From positions 1 to 64,000 of the forward strand of contig JAVTVY010020476.1 of assembly GCA_036873755.1 (NCBI GenBank): a stretch of 64,000 bases of DNA, given 5' to 3'. Below, one piece after another: positions 29,035-40,489 of this stretch (position 1 is its first letter; each line of letters opens with the position of its first letter). A model generated the notes under the pieces. It worked only from the letters and a program-made list of their open reading frames with translations. It had not been told where the DNA came from and ran no database searches. The stretch is from Hanleya hanleyi (Eukaryota; Mollusca; Polyplacophora; Lepidopleurida; Hanleyidae). Position numbers and translations under genes: made by a program.

Positions 29035-31226
29035 GCGCGCGCGCGCGCTGGGGGGCCGGGAAAGTTGGAGGTAGTGTTTGAGCATTCTGAAAAACCGGAA
29101 GTGACGTCACACACACACTTGCGCAGACCCACCAAATCACGTGAATGTTAGTCCAGGTGGATGCTCCCCCACCTACGATTCACATGGATACCTCACTCGA
29201 CCCAATAGGCCCATGAGGGGCTCGCCTGGACCCCAACACGTCTATGTCCATACCCTTTGGCTACCGCGCATGCACAGAATGACCCTATTTCTACCCCACA
29301 TCCACGCCATCAGAGGCGCCTTCATGAATGCTTCACATGGATACCTCAGACGACCCATTCGAACCGTGAATAGCCCATCTCTAACCCAAACACACCCACA
29401 CACACACCCAAAATGCCTGGTTTCTATACTACGGCCAGGCTGCGAATGCGCAGAATATTGACAACGTACGAACCATTAGTGTAGTCAAGTGCTCCTGCAT
29501 GAGAGCTTCAAAATAAGACCTCATATGACACCATTGGACCACCAGGGACTCACCTAGACTCCAACCTCCAACATGTCCACCCCGTATGGATTTATACATA
29601 CATTGGGCTTATATCCCAGTATATGGGTCTATATGGGCCTATATGGGGCTATAGACAGACCTCGAACTTTTTTCAAAAATTTCACCGTTTCGCTCCGGGA
29701 CACTTCCTATCATGTTCTAAATGACGAGACTAAGGAAACAAATCCAAACAACCATACCGCGAATGTATAGAAGTAGGTTTCCCAGTGGGACAAACATTGG
29801 TCCTATACCCCCAGTATGGGACTATATAGGTCTATATGGGTCTCGGTGACTTTTTTCAAAAATTTCACCGTTTCGCTCCGGGACACTTTCTATCGTGTTC
29901 TAAATGACGAGACTAAGAAAACGAGACCCCACAACCTATACCGCAAATGTCGAGAAGTAGGTTTCCCAGGATGGTCCTATACCCCCCATACCCCATACAG
30001 GCATTTTCCGTAATTTAGGATAAAGTCTGTGTTCCGTATTTTTTCAGGAAAATTTTTACATACACCCACCCTGGAACTAGGGGGAGATAACTCTATTGAT
30101 AGGCAAGCCCCGTTAAGCCCGGCGACCTATATACCCCCCATACCCCATATAGGCATTTTCCCGGATTGTTCGATAAAGTCCGTGTTCCGTTTTTTTTTTT
30201 TCAGGAAAATTTGTACATGCACCCACCCATGACTGGATGCCCCTTCACATAGGCTTCACATTGATACCTCATACAACTCCATCGGCCCATTAGGGGCTGT
30301 CCTAGATCCCAAAACGTCTATTTCCATACCCTTTTCCCACAATTCCCTGTCTGCGCATGCGCAGAATGGTGACAACGCTCGAGCCACTAGTCCAGTCAGA
30401 TGCCCCCTCACATAGGCTTCACATGGATACCTCATACAACTCCATCGGCCCATTAGGAGCTCCCCTAGATCCCAAAACGTCTATTTCCATACCCTTTTCC
30501 CACAATTCCCTGTCTGCGCATGCGCAGAATGGTGACAACGCCCGAGCCGCTAGTCCAGTCAGATGCCCCTTCACGAATGCTTCACATGGATACCTCATAT
30601 GACCCCATTGGACCATTAGGGGCTCCCTAGCTCCAAAACGTCTATTTTCATACCCTTTGGCCACCGCGCATGCGCAGAATGCCGATATTTCAACCCCACA
30701 CCCAGCCCATCAAATGCCCCTTCACGAATGCTTCACTTTGATACCTCAAAAAGTAGTCCCCAGACTGGAAATACGCTGCATGGTCCGATTGGGTCGAGTG
30801 AGGTATCAAAGTGAAGCATTCGTCAAGGGGCATCTGATGGGCTGGCATCTGATGACGAATGCTTCACTTTGATACCTCACTCGACCCAATCGGACCATGC
30901 AGCGTATTTCCAGTCTGGGGACTACTTTTTCTCCGCGGAAGCTTTCTTCCGCGACCGCATCACCGCCAGACCGCATCACCGCGGAAGAATACACCGGGAC
31001 TTTTGACCTGGGTCACGTGATATGCAAATTTCTGAGGTCAAAGGTCAATGGGGCTCGATTTACGGATTTGAAAAAAATACTCGCTTCTGATTGGATCCTG
31101 GAGCTGGTGGCGCCCCCTATCGACCGTAATTTGAGGGTTCCCGATTGCGATTTAACATGGACCAACAGATGACGAATTTTTCCGGTGCCCAAAAAATAAG
31201 GCTCGATTCCCGTTAACACTACTACT
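29035..31226. repeat. Right terminal inverted repeat of the Polinton
   Basis: Reverse complement of the left repeat, with fewer 160-bp units (three intact and two damaged palindromes), an extra duplicated stretch at about 29985-30160, and a local 77-bp perfect palindrome at 30748-30930. The divergence shows the two ends have not been recently homogenised. Confidence 0.9.
30748..30930. repeat. Perfect 77-bp inverted repeat inside the right terminal repeat
   Basis: 30748-30824 and 30854-30930 are exact inverted copies around a 29-bp spacer. Each contains part of the outer terminal-repeat sequence (AGTAGTCCCCAGACTGG to ATTCGTC). The left terminal repeat has this segment once. Confidence 0.85.
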
Positions 31227-31232
31227 TGGCCA
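31227..31232. repeat. Right target-site duplication TGGCCA
   Basis: Six bases immediately outside the terminal ACT, matching 17176-17181. Confidence 0.65.
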
Positions 31233-33400
31233 TCTTGGATTTTTCTACATTTTCTGGTAGAGCTTGACCCAAGGGTATAGCTAGTGTGGTAAGTTTCAGC
31301 CCCCTAGCTCAAGGGGTATAAAATATAAAATAATTTGAGTGGGGGGGGGGGCATTTCGCCCCCCCACCCCCCACAACCCCCCCCCCTCCCCCCGCTTCCC
31401 CAGGCCACAACAGGTCCCAAAAAGCCCAGGTCAGATAGGATTAAGAGGCTTGGTACACCAAGTACAAACTTCAAATCGTACATTCAGTAGAGAGCCATCG
31501 TCCAAAACGTGTTGTCTCTTAACTCGACAGCAACATGATATAGAGATACAATTTATACGTCATTGTAAAAGACTTACTCAGGGAAATGACATAGAAATAT
31601 TTTGGATTGGGTCCCTGGGGTGGGGCTGGCCACGCCCAAATTGTGCATCCTATATGTTATAATTACGATACGATAGACGATACAAAATAAGTGCCAAAAT
31701 TGGAGTGGGACACATGTATGCTGAGGCGTATGTATAAAGCCGAGCGTCAGATTCTGCATTCAGTAGATAGTCGCCGTCCATACTGTGTTGCAGTACATGG
31801 TTAGCCTTCAATTGAATTATAACTATATAAAAGCTATTCTTCTATGGAACTGATATTTGAGACTCATATAAATTTGAGATTTATATGTCTTATGTCAAAA
31901 TATAATGTTTTGTTGGAAAAATAATGTGGGAAAACATACAGTACCTAAATAATGTAAACGTTCAAATCATTGCCGAGTTAATCATATATATATATATGCA
32001 CATTGGTTTGCTAAGGTGTGGAAAAATAGTACCGTGAAGTGTTTATCTGGAATTAGTTTGTAGACAGTCTGTGATACATTAATCTACCAATGTACCTACA
32101 ATGTGTATCATCTTTCGTTGGTATATTTCAATCTGCAAAGCATATATGTGGGGGTTTTTTCTTAATAAAAAATACTAATAGTGTCTTCGAATGGTCCGAA
32201 CTTTGAAACAGAAGATAAATGATTTCATCCCACGTATGCATCACCCATTCCTAACTCAGGAACCACTGGGCGGACAGTCACGATTCATATCTCATCGGAC
32301 AGCTCTCGTAAATGACAATGCTATGAAGTTTTTTGGTGCTGTACAAGCGCACTGATAACGATTGAAGTGATGTAAATGTATTTCTACACGTAAAGCCTGA
32401 AATTTACTGAACGTATTATCCTTTATTATGTTTCCTGTAGTTTCAAAATGATGTAAAATGATAAATCGGTGATCGTTACATTGTCCTTTAATGCCGTACC
32501 AGGCCATTTATCGCTATAAATTAACAATGGTGTATTCAGCATGGACGCGATCTACAGATATGTGAACCGCGTAGCTCAGACAGAAGGCCTAAGAATAATG
32601 CTGAAATAGGAATATATACATGCAGTTTACAATATAAAGGACATGAAGTTTATATGTACAGTTATCAGTTAATAGAGAAACAATTAATATCCGTGGCTCG
32701 TAAGGGGCGGCCCGGTTTCTGGCCCAGTCTTCACTCCCTCGTATAAGCTACTATCTGTTGCTGCCCTGGTGCTACCTGACGCAGTTCTGGACCTACATAG
32801 TACTGCTGAGTGATGAATTAGTTCTGCCTGACACTGCCTGCTTGGTACTCCCTGGCGCCGCCCCAGTATTGTCTTGCATTGCACCGGTGTAGTTCTGGAA
32901 CTGCCTGCTACTGCCTGGCTGTTAGTACTGCCTTCCGCTGCCCTGGTACTATCTCTACACTGTTCTGGCGCTGTCTGGCACTGCCTCGGCGTTACCCTGT
33001 AGTTGCAATATTTTTAGTCCTGAAACAGTCCAGATATTCTACATGCTACCGCTGACATAACTAGCGTTGTCCTTACTTCTAAAGCTAAATCAGAAAAGAC
33101 GCCTTTCTGCTCTCTGACCTTCACAGGGGCAGCAAAGATGTCCAAGTTTGAAGATAATCGTTGTGAATCCACGGTCTCCAACTCGACTACAGAAAATACG
33201 CAGCCTTCCTCCTGTTAGAAAAGTTGCTGTTAGACCATCTCATGGCAGCAAAGATGCACAAGTTCCAATCAGGTTTGCAGGAAACATTCTATATCTGAGC
33301 TGACCCTAATACTACCATAGAAATAAGCTTTCAATTCTCGCCTCGCCTCGTCACGGTAGTGTGCAGACACACGTGGTGGCGTTTTGAAAGCCGTTGTGAC
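31233..33400. other. Non-coding tract right of the Polinton
   Basis: It begins with long C and G homopolymers (31338-31395) and a strip (31540-31740) resembling the left flank of the Polinton. 31480-31510 and 31760-31790 share a repeated GTAGAnAG-CCGTCCA motif. 32700-33000 is rich in degenerate CTGCC/GGTACT words. No gene is supported. Confidence 0.5.
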
Positions 33401-33679
33401 TTAAGACTTATGATCATACAGGCGATTCTGTCATCGCAGCATGTTTGCATGTACCTCCACACGGATGTCTCGAAGGTGGTCGACCCAGTGTAATGCTTCC
33501 GTATGCTGGTTGGGTCGGGCCTCTCATGGTCAAGTGCCTAGGTCGAGTAGCCTCCCTCTCGAACATCCTCATGTTCGGGAGTATCCTATCGTTTCTTGGG
33601 TGGTCGCCCGATGCGCCATCAGCGTCAGGGGGATTTGAACGTTCCAATCATCTGGATTACGGGATGCACTGGTATGAAG

Positions 33680-34230
33680 CATCAGCTCCTGGGTCCGATT
33701 GAACCTTTATACCACACTGTTTGATTGGGGGGTGATCGGTTGTCCTCCTGGTCTTCTTCATCCCAAGAATCCGTCGCATGGCCTGGAAGAGGAGACTGTC
33801 GAACTGTGGTCACTGGTCTGAAGAACGGAACGTCGAATCTGTTCTCATACAGGTCTATCATTGCCCGGGCGACTGTGTCCGCCTCCTGGTTAGGGAGTGC
33901 AGTGACCTTCACTCACTTGGTGAAATAGTCACAGATGGCGATGATGTAGGCATTTCCCTGCTCCGTAAAACTCAAAGGCACCCTAATGTTCACGGCAATG
34001 CGCTCTCCTAGACAATCGGTCATCAACCCTCGGTGCCGTCCTCTACCAGGCTGCTTCCCGCGACTGCACTCCGACACCACTGTCGTACGTCACGCTGCAA
34101 TCCCGTTCAGGCGCATGTCTGCCGAATTTTCTTCAGAGTCTTTGTCACACCCAGGTGCCCCTCTGCCAGACCATCGTGGCTCTCATTTAGTATCTTCTAC
34201 TGGAGAGATCGCGACACGATTATGACCTTA
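33680..34230 (-). pseudogene. Gypsy integrase fragment
   Basis: The zinc-binding region is visible (LNESHDGLAEGHLGVTKTLK with both His; the Cys pair is damaged). The core follows (GNAYIIAICDYFTK, a stop replacing Trp, then VKVTALPNQEADTVARAM and YENRFDVP). The first catalytic Asp is present in CDYFTK. The downstream Asp and Glu are not recognisable. Confidence 0.7.
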
Positions 34231-35029
34231 AACTTCACCCGTCCCTTCACATGGTACCACCGTTATGTCAGAAGGCCTCTGACTATCGACATAAAGTTTT
34301 GGAGACGATAATATATTTGCAAATCTCGTCCCATCGTGGTTTTGTCTTGGCTTTCATCCACACAATTACTGTACGCAAGTCAGGGTCCGTGGTCTGGGCA
34401 GCCGCAAATTCCTTGTTTGGGGGCGTCAGGACCAAAACTCTCCTGGCCGCCGCTTCATCTGTCTTTCACCTGTATATGGCGAGATTCTCCTGGTGGCCGT
34501 TTCGTTCCCGAGGCCCGCCCCCTTTACAGACCTTTTGGTCTTTGATATATGTTGGCATTGTGGGAAGTTGATGCTGTGTCGACATCGGGCTTTACAGACT
34601 AGTCTTTTGAGTTAAATGCCGTCATTTTCTTCTGACGACGATACAGCTCACCAATTACCAATATACGAGTTGTCAGAGCATTTCCATCATAGCTCTCTAG
34701 ATTTGTATCTAATGCCGCTTATGCCGGTGCTAGGGCCCCTGTGGTCATGTCATCCAAGTCGCCACATGAACAGGTACAATAAAAGCGTACCTGAGATACA
34801 ACACATATCATTAATCGTTAGATTCTTGGTATGTGCTTTAGAATAGGTTAACCAGAAGACTATACTGTGAAGCCAAGTGGCTCTGTCAGTATGTCGGCAC
34901 CTCTTCCCACTTCCCTTATATGTGCTGTAATTTGTCCCGAGAGATCGCCCGCATTGTTGACAGGAGCGTCTACTCAAGGCGTCCACATTAGAATACTTTC
35001 GACCAGGTCTACTGATAGGTAGATAAGGC

Positions 35030-35432
35030 CTGTATTCACCTGGTAATTTGTCCTTCTGATTCCTTGAACCGCATTAGCCGCCGTACAACGTAGTCCCGAA
35101 AGGGCTTCACAAAGTGAACTACAGCGAGGAGCTCACGTCTGGTCACACAGTACGCATTTACTGCCATTGTTAGGACTTATAGGCCATGACTTTCTCTTGT
35201 CCGCCTATGTTCTGGGACAGTACGGCCCCATCTCCCATCAGGCACATCTCATAGTGAAAGCCAGCCAGTACTGCCTTCATTACAACGGTCTTCGTGCACC
35301 AGTTCAACCTGCCAATAGTCGGACATCAAGTCAAGCTCCCTGCTCCCCGTTCAGTGTGACAAGGCTGTCACCAATCCTCGCGGGAATCTCTGTGACGTTG
35401 CTTAGAGCTCTATAGTCGACATAGAACGGGAT
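35030..35432 (-). pseudogene. Gypsy RT core and RNase H fragments
   Basis: IPFYVDYRALSNVTEIPARI (RT motif region) is followed after stops and shifts by a GAVLSQNIGGQEKVMAY segment and YCVTRRELLAVVHFVKPFRD (RNase H entry of Ty3/Gypsy). The YxDD box and most of the RT palm are absent, so a large internal deletion is likely. Confidence 0.65.
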
Positions 35433-35439
35433 TCACAGT

Positions 35440-35844
35440 CTTTGTTCTAATATAGAACAAGGTTCAACGACACCACACCGCAGCATGTCGTCAACGTGAC
35501 GATAGATTTCGTCTCTAGCATAAAGAGGTTGTTGTCGTGGCGGAATACAGATGGGTGGTGCACTTGTCTTCTTTATTTGGTGCTGCACGTGGGCAACTAC
35601 GCCAGAGACTGTCGTATTCGCAAACAGGCCAACATGTCGCTTTAGCAGCCGTTCGACTCGTCTGTGATAAGTCGAGTCTCCCCGTAGACATCTCTAACAG
35701 CGGTCTGAGATGCCCTGGACAGGCTGATGACATCAGCTCCCTGAGATCTCCAGCATGATCGACAAGAGCAGACAGACAGCCACCATGAGTGCCTGCTCGG
35801 AAGATGGTAGGCTCGTTGGATGAGTTTAGCACATGGATTGACAC
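35440..35844 (-). pseudogene. Gypsy RT N-terminal fragment
   Basis: GHLRPLLEMSTGRLDLSQTS is the usual linker before RT (LxPLLExSxxxL), followed in shifted frames by QQPLYARDEIYRHVDDML and RCGVVEPCS, the RT entry motif. Frameshifts separate the parts. Confidence 0.65.
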
Positions 35845-35931
35845 ACCGACTTTGAGGTAACTTGTGACAGCGTCCTTGCTAGAACTAGACCTTCTCTCTC
35901 GTCGCTGTATGACAAGAGATGATTACAATTT

Positions 35932-36201
35932 CAAATCGTAAACTATCCCTTTTTGGACAGTAATATTCCAGTGGGACCTGCATATGGCGTATACATATCA
36001 CGCCTAGTAGCATTTGCTAGATCCTGTGTTAAATGTGACGATTTTAATCAACGTCACAAAACATTGTTGCAGAAACTTAAAAAACAGGGCTACACCACCA
36101 AGCGCCTTCACTCAAAGTTTCTCAAATTTGGCGATACATATCGCATGCTGATAGCAAAATACGAGCGTAGCGTGCAAGATCTATGGCGTTACGTTTCGTA
36201 A
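35932..36201 (+). pseudogene. C-terminal fragment of a retroelement RT protein
   Basis: Open from about 35932 to the stop at 36201. DSNIPVGPAYGVYISRLVAF, then ARSCVKCDDFNQRHKTLL and KLKKQGYTTKRL, match the tail often found after the reverse-transcriptase domain in a group of invertebrate retroelement proteins. No RT domain precedes it here. I am unsure of the exact element class. Confidence 0.6.
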
Positions 36202-36442
36202 CTTGTGTCTAATTCCGCTTAACCCGGGGCTAGGGGTCGTATGAACCCAAGTACTTCAAGATCCTCATGGTACTCATATGAACAGTCACAATCAAAGCGT
36301 GAGTGAGATACATCATTCTTTAGATGACTTTACAACGAATATTATGGATTAAGAATACTGATCAGCGATACGGATTTGATATTTTTGGAACATCATGATG
36401 TCTTGCTGGCATCATTGAAAACTGTTGACCTCTTCTCTTGCA

Positions 36443-36600
36443 GGAAACAAGCCTATGTTTATGTATACTATGATTGTCTTTTTGAATTTGGTGCTAATAC
36501 TGTTATATGGAATATGGAATAGGTCTTTGGATTATGGACGCGGATATTCTTTAATGGACGACGGCTGAATTATTAATGACGGACCAGACGCTTGTAATTC
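36443..36600. repeat. Dispersed ~155-bp repeat, copy 1
   Basis: A near-identical copy lies at 44310-44470. Shared text includes GGTGCTAATACTGTTATATG and GGATTATGGACGCGGATATT. The second copy interrupts the right arm of the foldback element. Confidence 0.85.
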
Positions 36601-37060
36601 TGTCTAAAATTTAACTATACTTCTACTAGTCTCACTTCCACGGGCACCACTGTCTCTATCCTAGCAGGCGCAAGCATCTGCGTTCTGGCACGGTCTTGAC
36701 CAAGGGTGCTCTGTGCCCGTCAAACGTGCCAAACTCATCACACTGGATGTATTTGCTACCTAGTTTGATTCGGTAGTACCCGGCGTTTATCACACAGCTG
36801 TGTCGGGCAAATCATACCCCAACATTGCATCAACCGAAAAATCTCCCACTACCACTGACTGTTCCACGTTGTTCCCTGAATGAATAGCTTGAAGTTTGCT
36901 TATCCCAGAAGGGTATATCATTGCCGTCGACCACCGTCACGCTCGGGTACAAGGAATCTTAAAGGACTGGCTTGGTGGCCAAATCTAGCTGCTGCCAGAC
37001 CCGGCGGCTAATCAGGGACATGGGCACCTCAGTGTACACACATTAATCATTTTTCTTATC

Positions 37061-37264
37061 CTATGCTGAATGATGGGTATATTCCGGCTTCTCCCGCTGC
37101 ATGGTTTGCTGGTTTTGAGTGTTGAGACTGACTGAGCTTCGGGCCCTGTTCGTCGTCCTCTCGCCTGGAAAGGTCGCGCGGTAGTAGCCGTCCTCTCCAC
37201 ATCTCCAGTGCAGCCTATCTACACCTCGACGCGGCGGGCCCCTGTAAGGTTGACTTTGTCCCAC
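37061..37264 (-). pseudogene. Gypsy Gag zinc-knuckle fragment
   Basis: HWRCGEDGYYRATFPG is a recognisable CCHC knuckle with its first and last Cys replaced. It is flanked by Arg/Gly/Pro-rich sequence (QPYRGPPRRGVDR) typical of the Gag tail. It would have bound element RNA. Confidence 0.55.
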
Positions 37265-37659
37265 GTTTGATCGTCCCCTCTGGCTTGCATTGCCTCATCT
37301 CTTTCGTGATGGCGGAAATCCCGGCCCGTAACGACTTTTTTCGTTTTTTTACCAGGAACGGCACATCTAAGGTATTGTATAATTTCGTCTATTAAAGAAA
37401 TGGATACTTCCGCTATTTGACAATGGTACACCCAAGGTATGGTATGAGTCCGTTGAAAAGAGGGTTGTGTCGACTTTTAACAGCGGCACATCTCATGTAC
37501 TGTATAATTCGTTATTGGCTAGATGCAATCGATCCATCGAGGAGGCATCACTTTTGCATGATAAGTAAAGGAATTAACAGTCATTATTTGTGGCGAGAGT
37601 AATAACGTAAAACTTAGTCCCAGTCCCAAACGATAACTTTGAGGGAAGGTACCCGAAAT

Positions 37660-38190
37660 ACCAATCTGGAAAGAATCCATTCAGGTTTTCAACAGTTACT
37701 GTACGGAAATGCAATTTTAACTTGGCTCACTTGTGGAGCATCCTATAGGCAGATTGGAACGATAAACAATCCCAATCATTATCTTGAGGTAAGAATATTG
37801 GAAATAGAGAATTGAATCCATTCAGTTTACCAAAACGTTAATTTGGCCCGCACGTGGCGACACCTATAAGCAGTTCGGCATAAATATACAATCCCAAGCG
37901 AGATCTTCAGGCGAGGTACCCACACATTTGGACCCAAATTTGGAAAGAATCGGTCCAGGTTTTCAAAGTTATTGTCAAGTAACACTATTTTAATTTAGCC
38001 CAGGTGGCACCACCTATACACTTATCAGCACAAAAAACAATCTCAAGCCAAATATTGAGGCAGGGTGCTCATACACCAAATTTGGAAAGAATTCTGCAGG
38101 TTTTTAAAAGTTATTGTCTGGAAATGCACTCTTAGTCCCCAGGTGGTGTCATCTAGAGGCGGATCGGCACGATAAACAAACCCATCAAGT
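37660..38190. repeat. Degenerate ~140-bp tandem repeat
   Basis: About four diverged units share GGAAAGAAT.C....CAGGTTTT, AAGTTATTGTC and a CACCTATA.GCAG segment. The foldback element begins at the last unit. Confidence 0.7.
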
Positions 38191-38691
38191 AAGATCTTAC
38201 CAAATTCGAAACTAGACCAGTAGTATAGTCAGGTGAAAAAATCTCAACTTTTCCAGGGAGGTAACTCTTGGCGGCGGACAGGTGGCGTTGTTTCTCAAGA
38301 GACCAAAAACTACCTTCAACACAGTAGAGTTCCAATGGAGAGGTAACTCTTGATGCCTGTGATGATTTTTTTGACATATTCCGGGTTATCTCCCCTGATT
38401 CGAATATTTGCATGTTAAATCTATACGGGAAAATGCCTGTATGGGGTATGGATGGTCCGATTGGGTCGTATTAGGTATCAATGTGAAGCATTCGTGAAGG
38501 GGCATCTGATGGGCTGGGTGTGGGATTGAAATGTCGTCATTATGCGCATGCGCGGTAGACAAAGTGTATGGAAATAGACGTTTTGGGACCGAGGGGAGCC
38601 ACTAATTGGCCGACGGAGTTGAATGAGGTATCAATGTGAAGCATATGTGAGTGGGCATCCGATGGGGTGCGTGTGAGGTTGGAATCAACCT

Positions 38692-40488
38692 GTAACCATC
38701 TCGGCCATCTATACGCGGTAAGGCTGACCCTGGGATCCATTTGCGTACACTTCGCCATCCATAAGATGGCTTGCGAATCGTGTGTCTCCATTATTGCGGA
38801 GCGATATCCGGTACTTTACCGGATTCTGTTCGGCCTTCATCCGGCGGAGAACAGACTCGAGAAATCTGATAAATTACAGGTTTTCATACCACTTCTGAAA
38901 CAGATATTGCATGGGCTTACAAAATATATAGGTATGTATAACTTTCGTATCATCCAAGAGGTGTGGTGGATCTGAAATTTTGAACAAGTAGTTCATCACA
39001 TGACTCGAAAATGGCGAGTTACGTTGGGGTTACGTCGGTAGACTTTAGCTGATTGGCTGACGAAGTCACGTGGTATTGATTTATGGAAATTCCCTCTAGC
39101 AGTTGCTGAAAGTAGGCTGAACATGGATACACACGATCCCAGGGTCAGTCTTACCGCGTATAGATGACCGAAATGGTTACAGGTTGCCTGGGATCGTGCG
39201 TATCCATGTTCAGCCTACTTTCGGCAACTGCAGTAGGGAATTTCCTAGACTCGTACCCAGCTCCAATTCGCTATCGCTCTATGGAGACTAGTTATCGACA
39301 GGCATTTTAAATCAGCACTGCACAGTGATTGGCCCATGTTATTCTCCACCCACCATGCCCCTCCATGCTTGTTTGGACGTCGGCAAAATGGTACATCTTC
39401 AGAAAATTTATGACCTAGGCCTATCCCAAAGTTCACAAGATCATTATTGTTTAGCATCATCAGATAAATAAGACTAGTACGATCAGACAACATGCAGGCG
39501 AAAATACTGTATAATTGACGTAATTCGTTGTTTTCCGCGTTTCAATGGTTGATCTTCAATGCAGAATCTAGATAGGTCAACTAAATTTATAATGTCTGCT
39601 GCTTCAAACGAGTAGGCCTACAAGTACGATCAGTTTTATTTTTTTAACAACAAAACTTGCATAATGTTAGCAACAAAAGTACATATAATAGGGCGTATGA
39701 ACAGTACTATGTATTGAATGAAGAACAGAAATGCTGCAAATCCCCTGACCTGATCATGTACATGTCACGCTAAGAACCTTGGAATAGGTCATAAATTTTC
39801 CGAAGATGTACCGTCTTGCTGGACGTCGTGGTAGTCGTAGAAGCGAGGGCTTTATTTAGGAAACATACCATAATCGCTCATCGCTCATCAAATCTTACAA
39901 AGGATCTATATAATACTTGGTGGATTGGTGGCCGTAGCGCTCAAGGCCCTTTATCGCACCATAGACGAGTACTGGTCACTAGATACACACGAACAACAAC
40001 AACACATATTGACATTGGTCTATTTACCGGTCTAGATTTAGACCGGTAATTCAGCCAATCAGAGAATACAAAATGCCTGTCGCTTACTAGACCCCAACGG
40101 TGCGTGTGAGTTGGGGGCTAGGTACGAGTCTAGGAATTTCCATAAATCAATACCACGTGACTTCGTTCACCAATCAGCTAAAGTCTACCGACGTAACCCC
40201 AACGTAACTCGCCATTTTCGAATCATGTGATGAACTACTTGTTCAAAATTTCAGATCCACCACACCTCTTGGATGATACGAAAGTTATACATACCTATAT
40301 ATTTTGTAAGCCCAGGCAATATCTGTTTCAGAGGTGGTATGAAAACCTGTAATTTATCAGATTTCTCGGGTCTGTTCTCCGCCGGATGAAGGCCGAACAG
40401 AATCCGGTAAAGTACTGGATATCGCTCCGCGATAATGGAGACACACGATTCGCAAGCCATCTTATGGATGGCGAAGTGTACGCAAATG
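38692..40488. mobile_element. Nested foldback insertion in the left arm
   Basis: About 1.8 kb absent from the right arm. Its ends are inverted copies over roughly 380 bp (about 38738-39110 and 40115-40487, sharing GCGTACACTTCGCCATCCAT). The host unit sequence GAGGTTGGAAT occurs on both sides of it, a possible 11-bp target duplication. A smaller inverted pair (38692-38741 and 39137-39186, sharing CTATACGCGGTAAG) shows internal rearrangement. No coding capacity is seen. Confidence 0.65.
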
Positions 40489-40489
40489 A

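Larger units (their letters stand above)
17182..31226 (+). mobile_element. Polinton/Maverick (adintovirus-like) element lacking a visible polymerase
   Basis: A 14,045-bp element. It begins AGTAGTAGTGTTAAC and ends with the inverse GTTAACACTACTACT. Terminal inverted repeats of about 2.2-2.4 kb enclose about 9.5 kb of tightly packed plus-strand genes: integrase with chromodomain, packaging ATPase, adenain-like protease, penton and major capsid proteins, plus accessory virion genes. TGGCCA abuts both ends, the 6-bp target duplication expected for Polintons; because TGGCCA is palindromic, it could also be read as repeat extension. No protein-primed DNA polymerase B fragment is visible on either strand. 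Several genes have stops or frameshifts. The two terminal repeats differ by indels and substitutions, suggesting an old insertion. Confidence 0.9.
33414..37264 (-). mobile_element. Ty3/Gypsy retrotransposon relic
   Basis: Minus-strand fragments occur in the expected order from right to left: zinc knuckle (37061-37264), protease-like segment (36600-36960), RT entry (35440-35840), RT core (35290-35430), RNase H (35040-35280) and integrase (33680-34230). Stops and frameshifts are present throughout, the RT palm beyond its first motifs is missing, and no LTR pair is recognisable. A different retroelement fragment (35932-36201, opposite strand) lies inside it. Confidence 0.75.

Noticed and set aside
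32550..32600. tRNA-like GTAGCTCAGAC string
   Set aside because: No matching acceptor stem, anticodon arm or T-arm around it.
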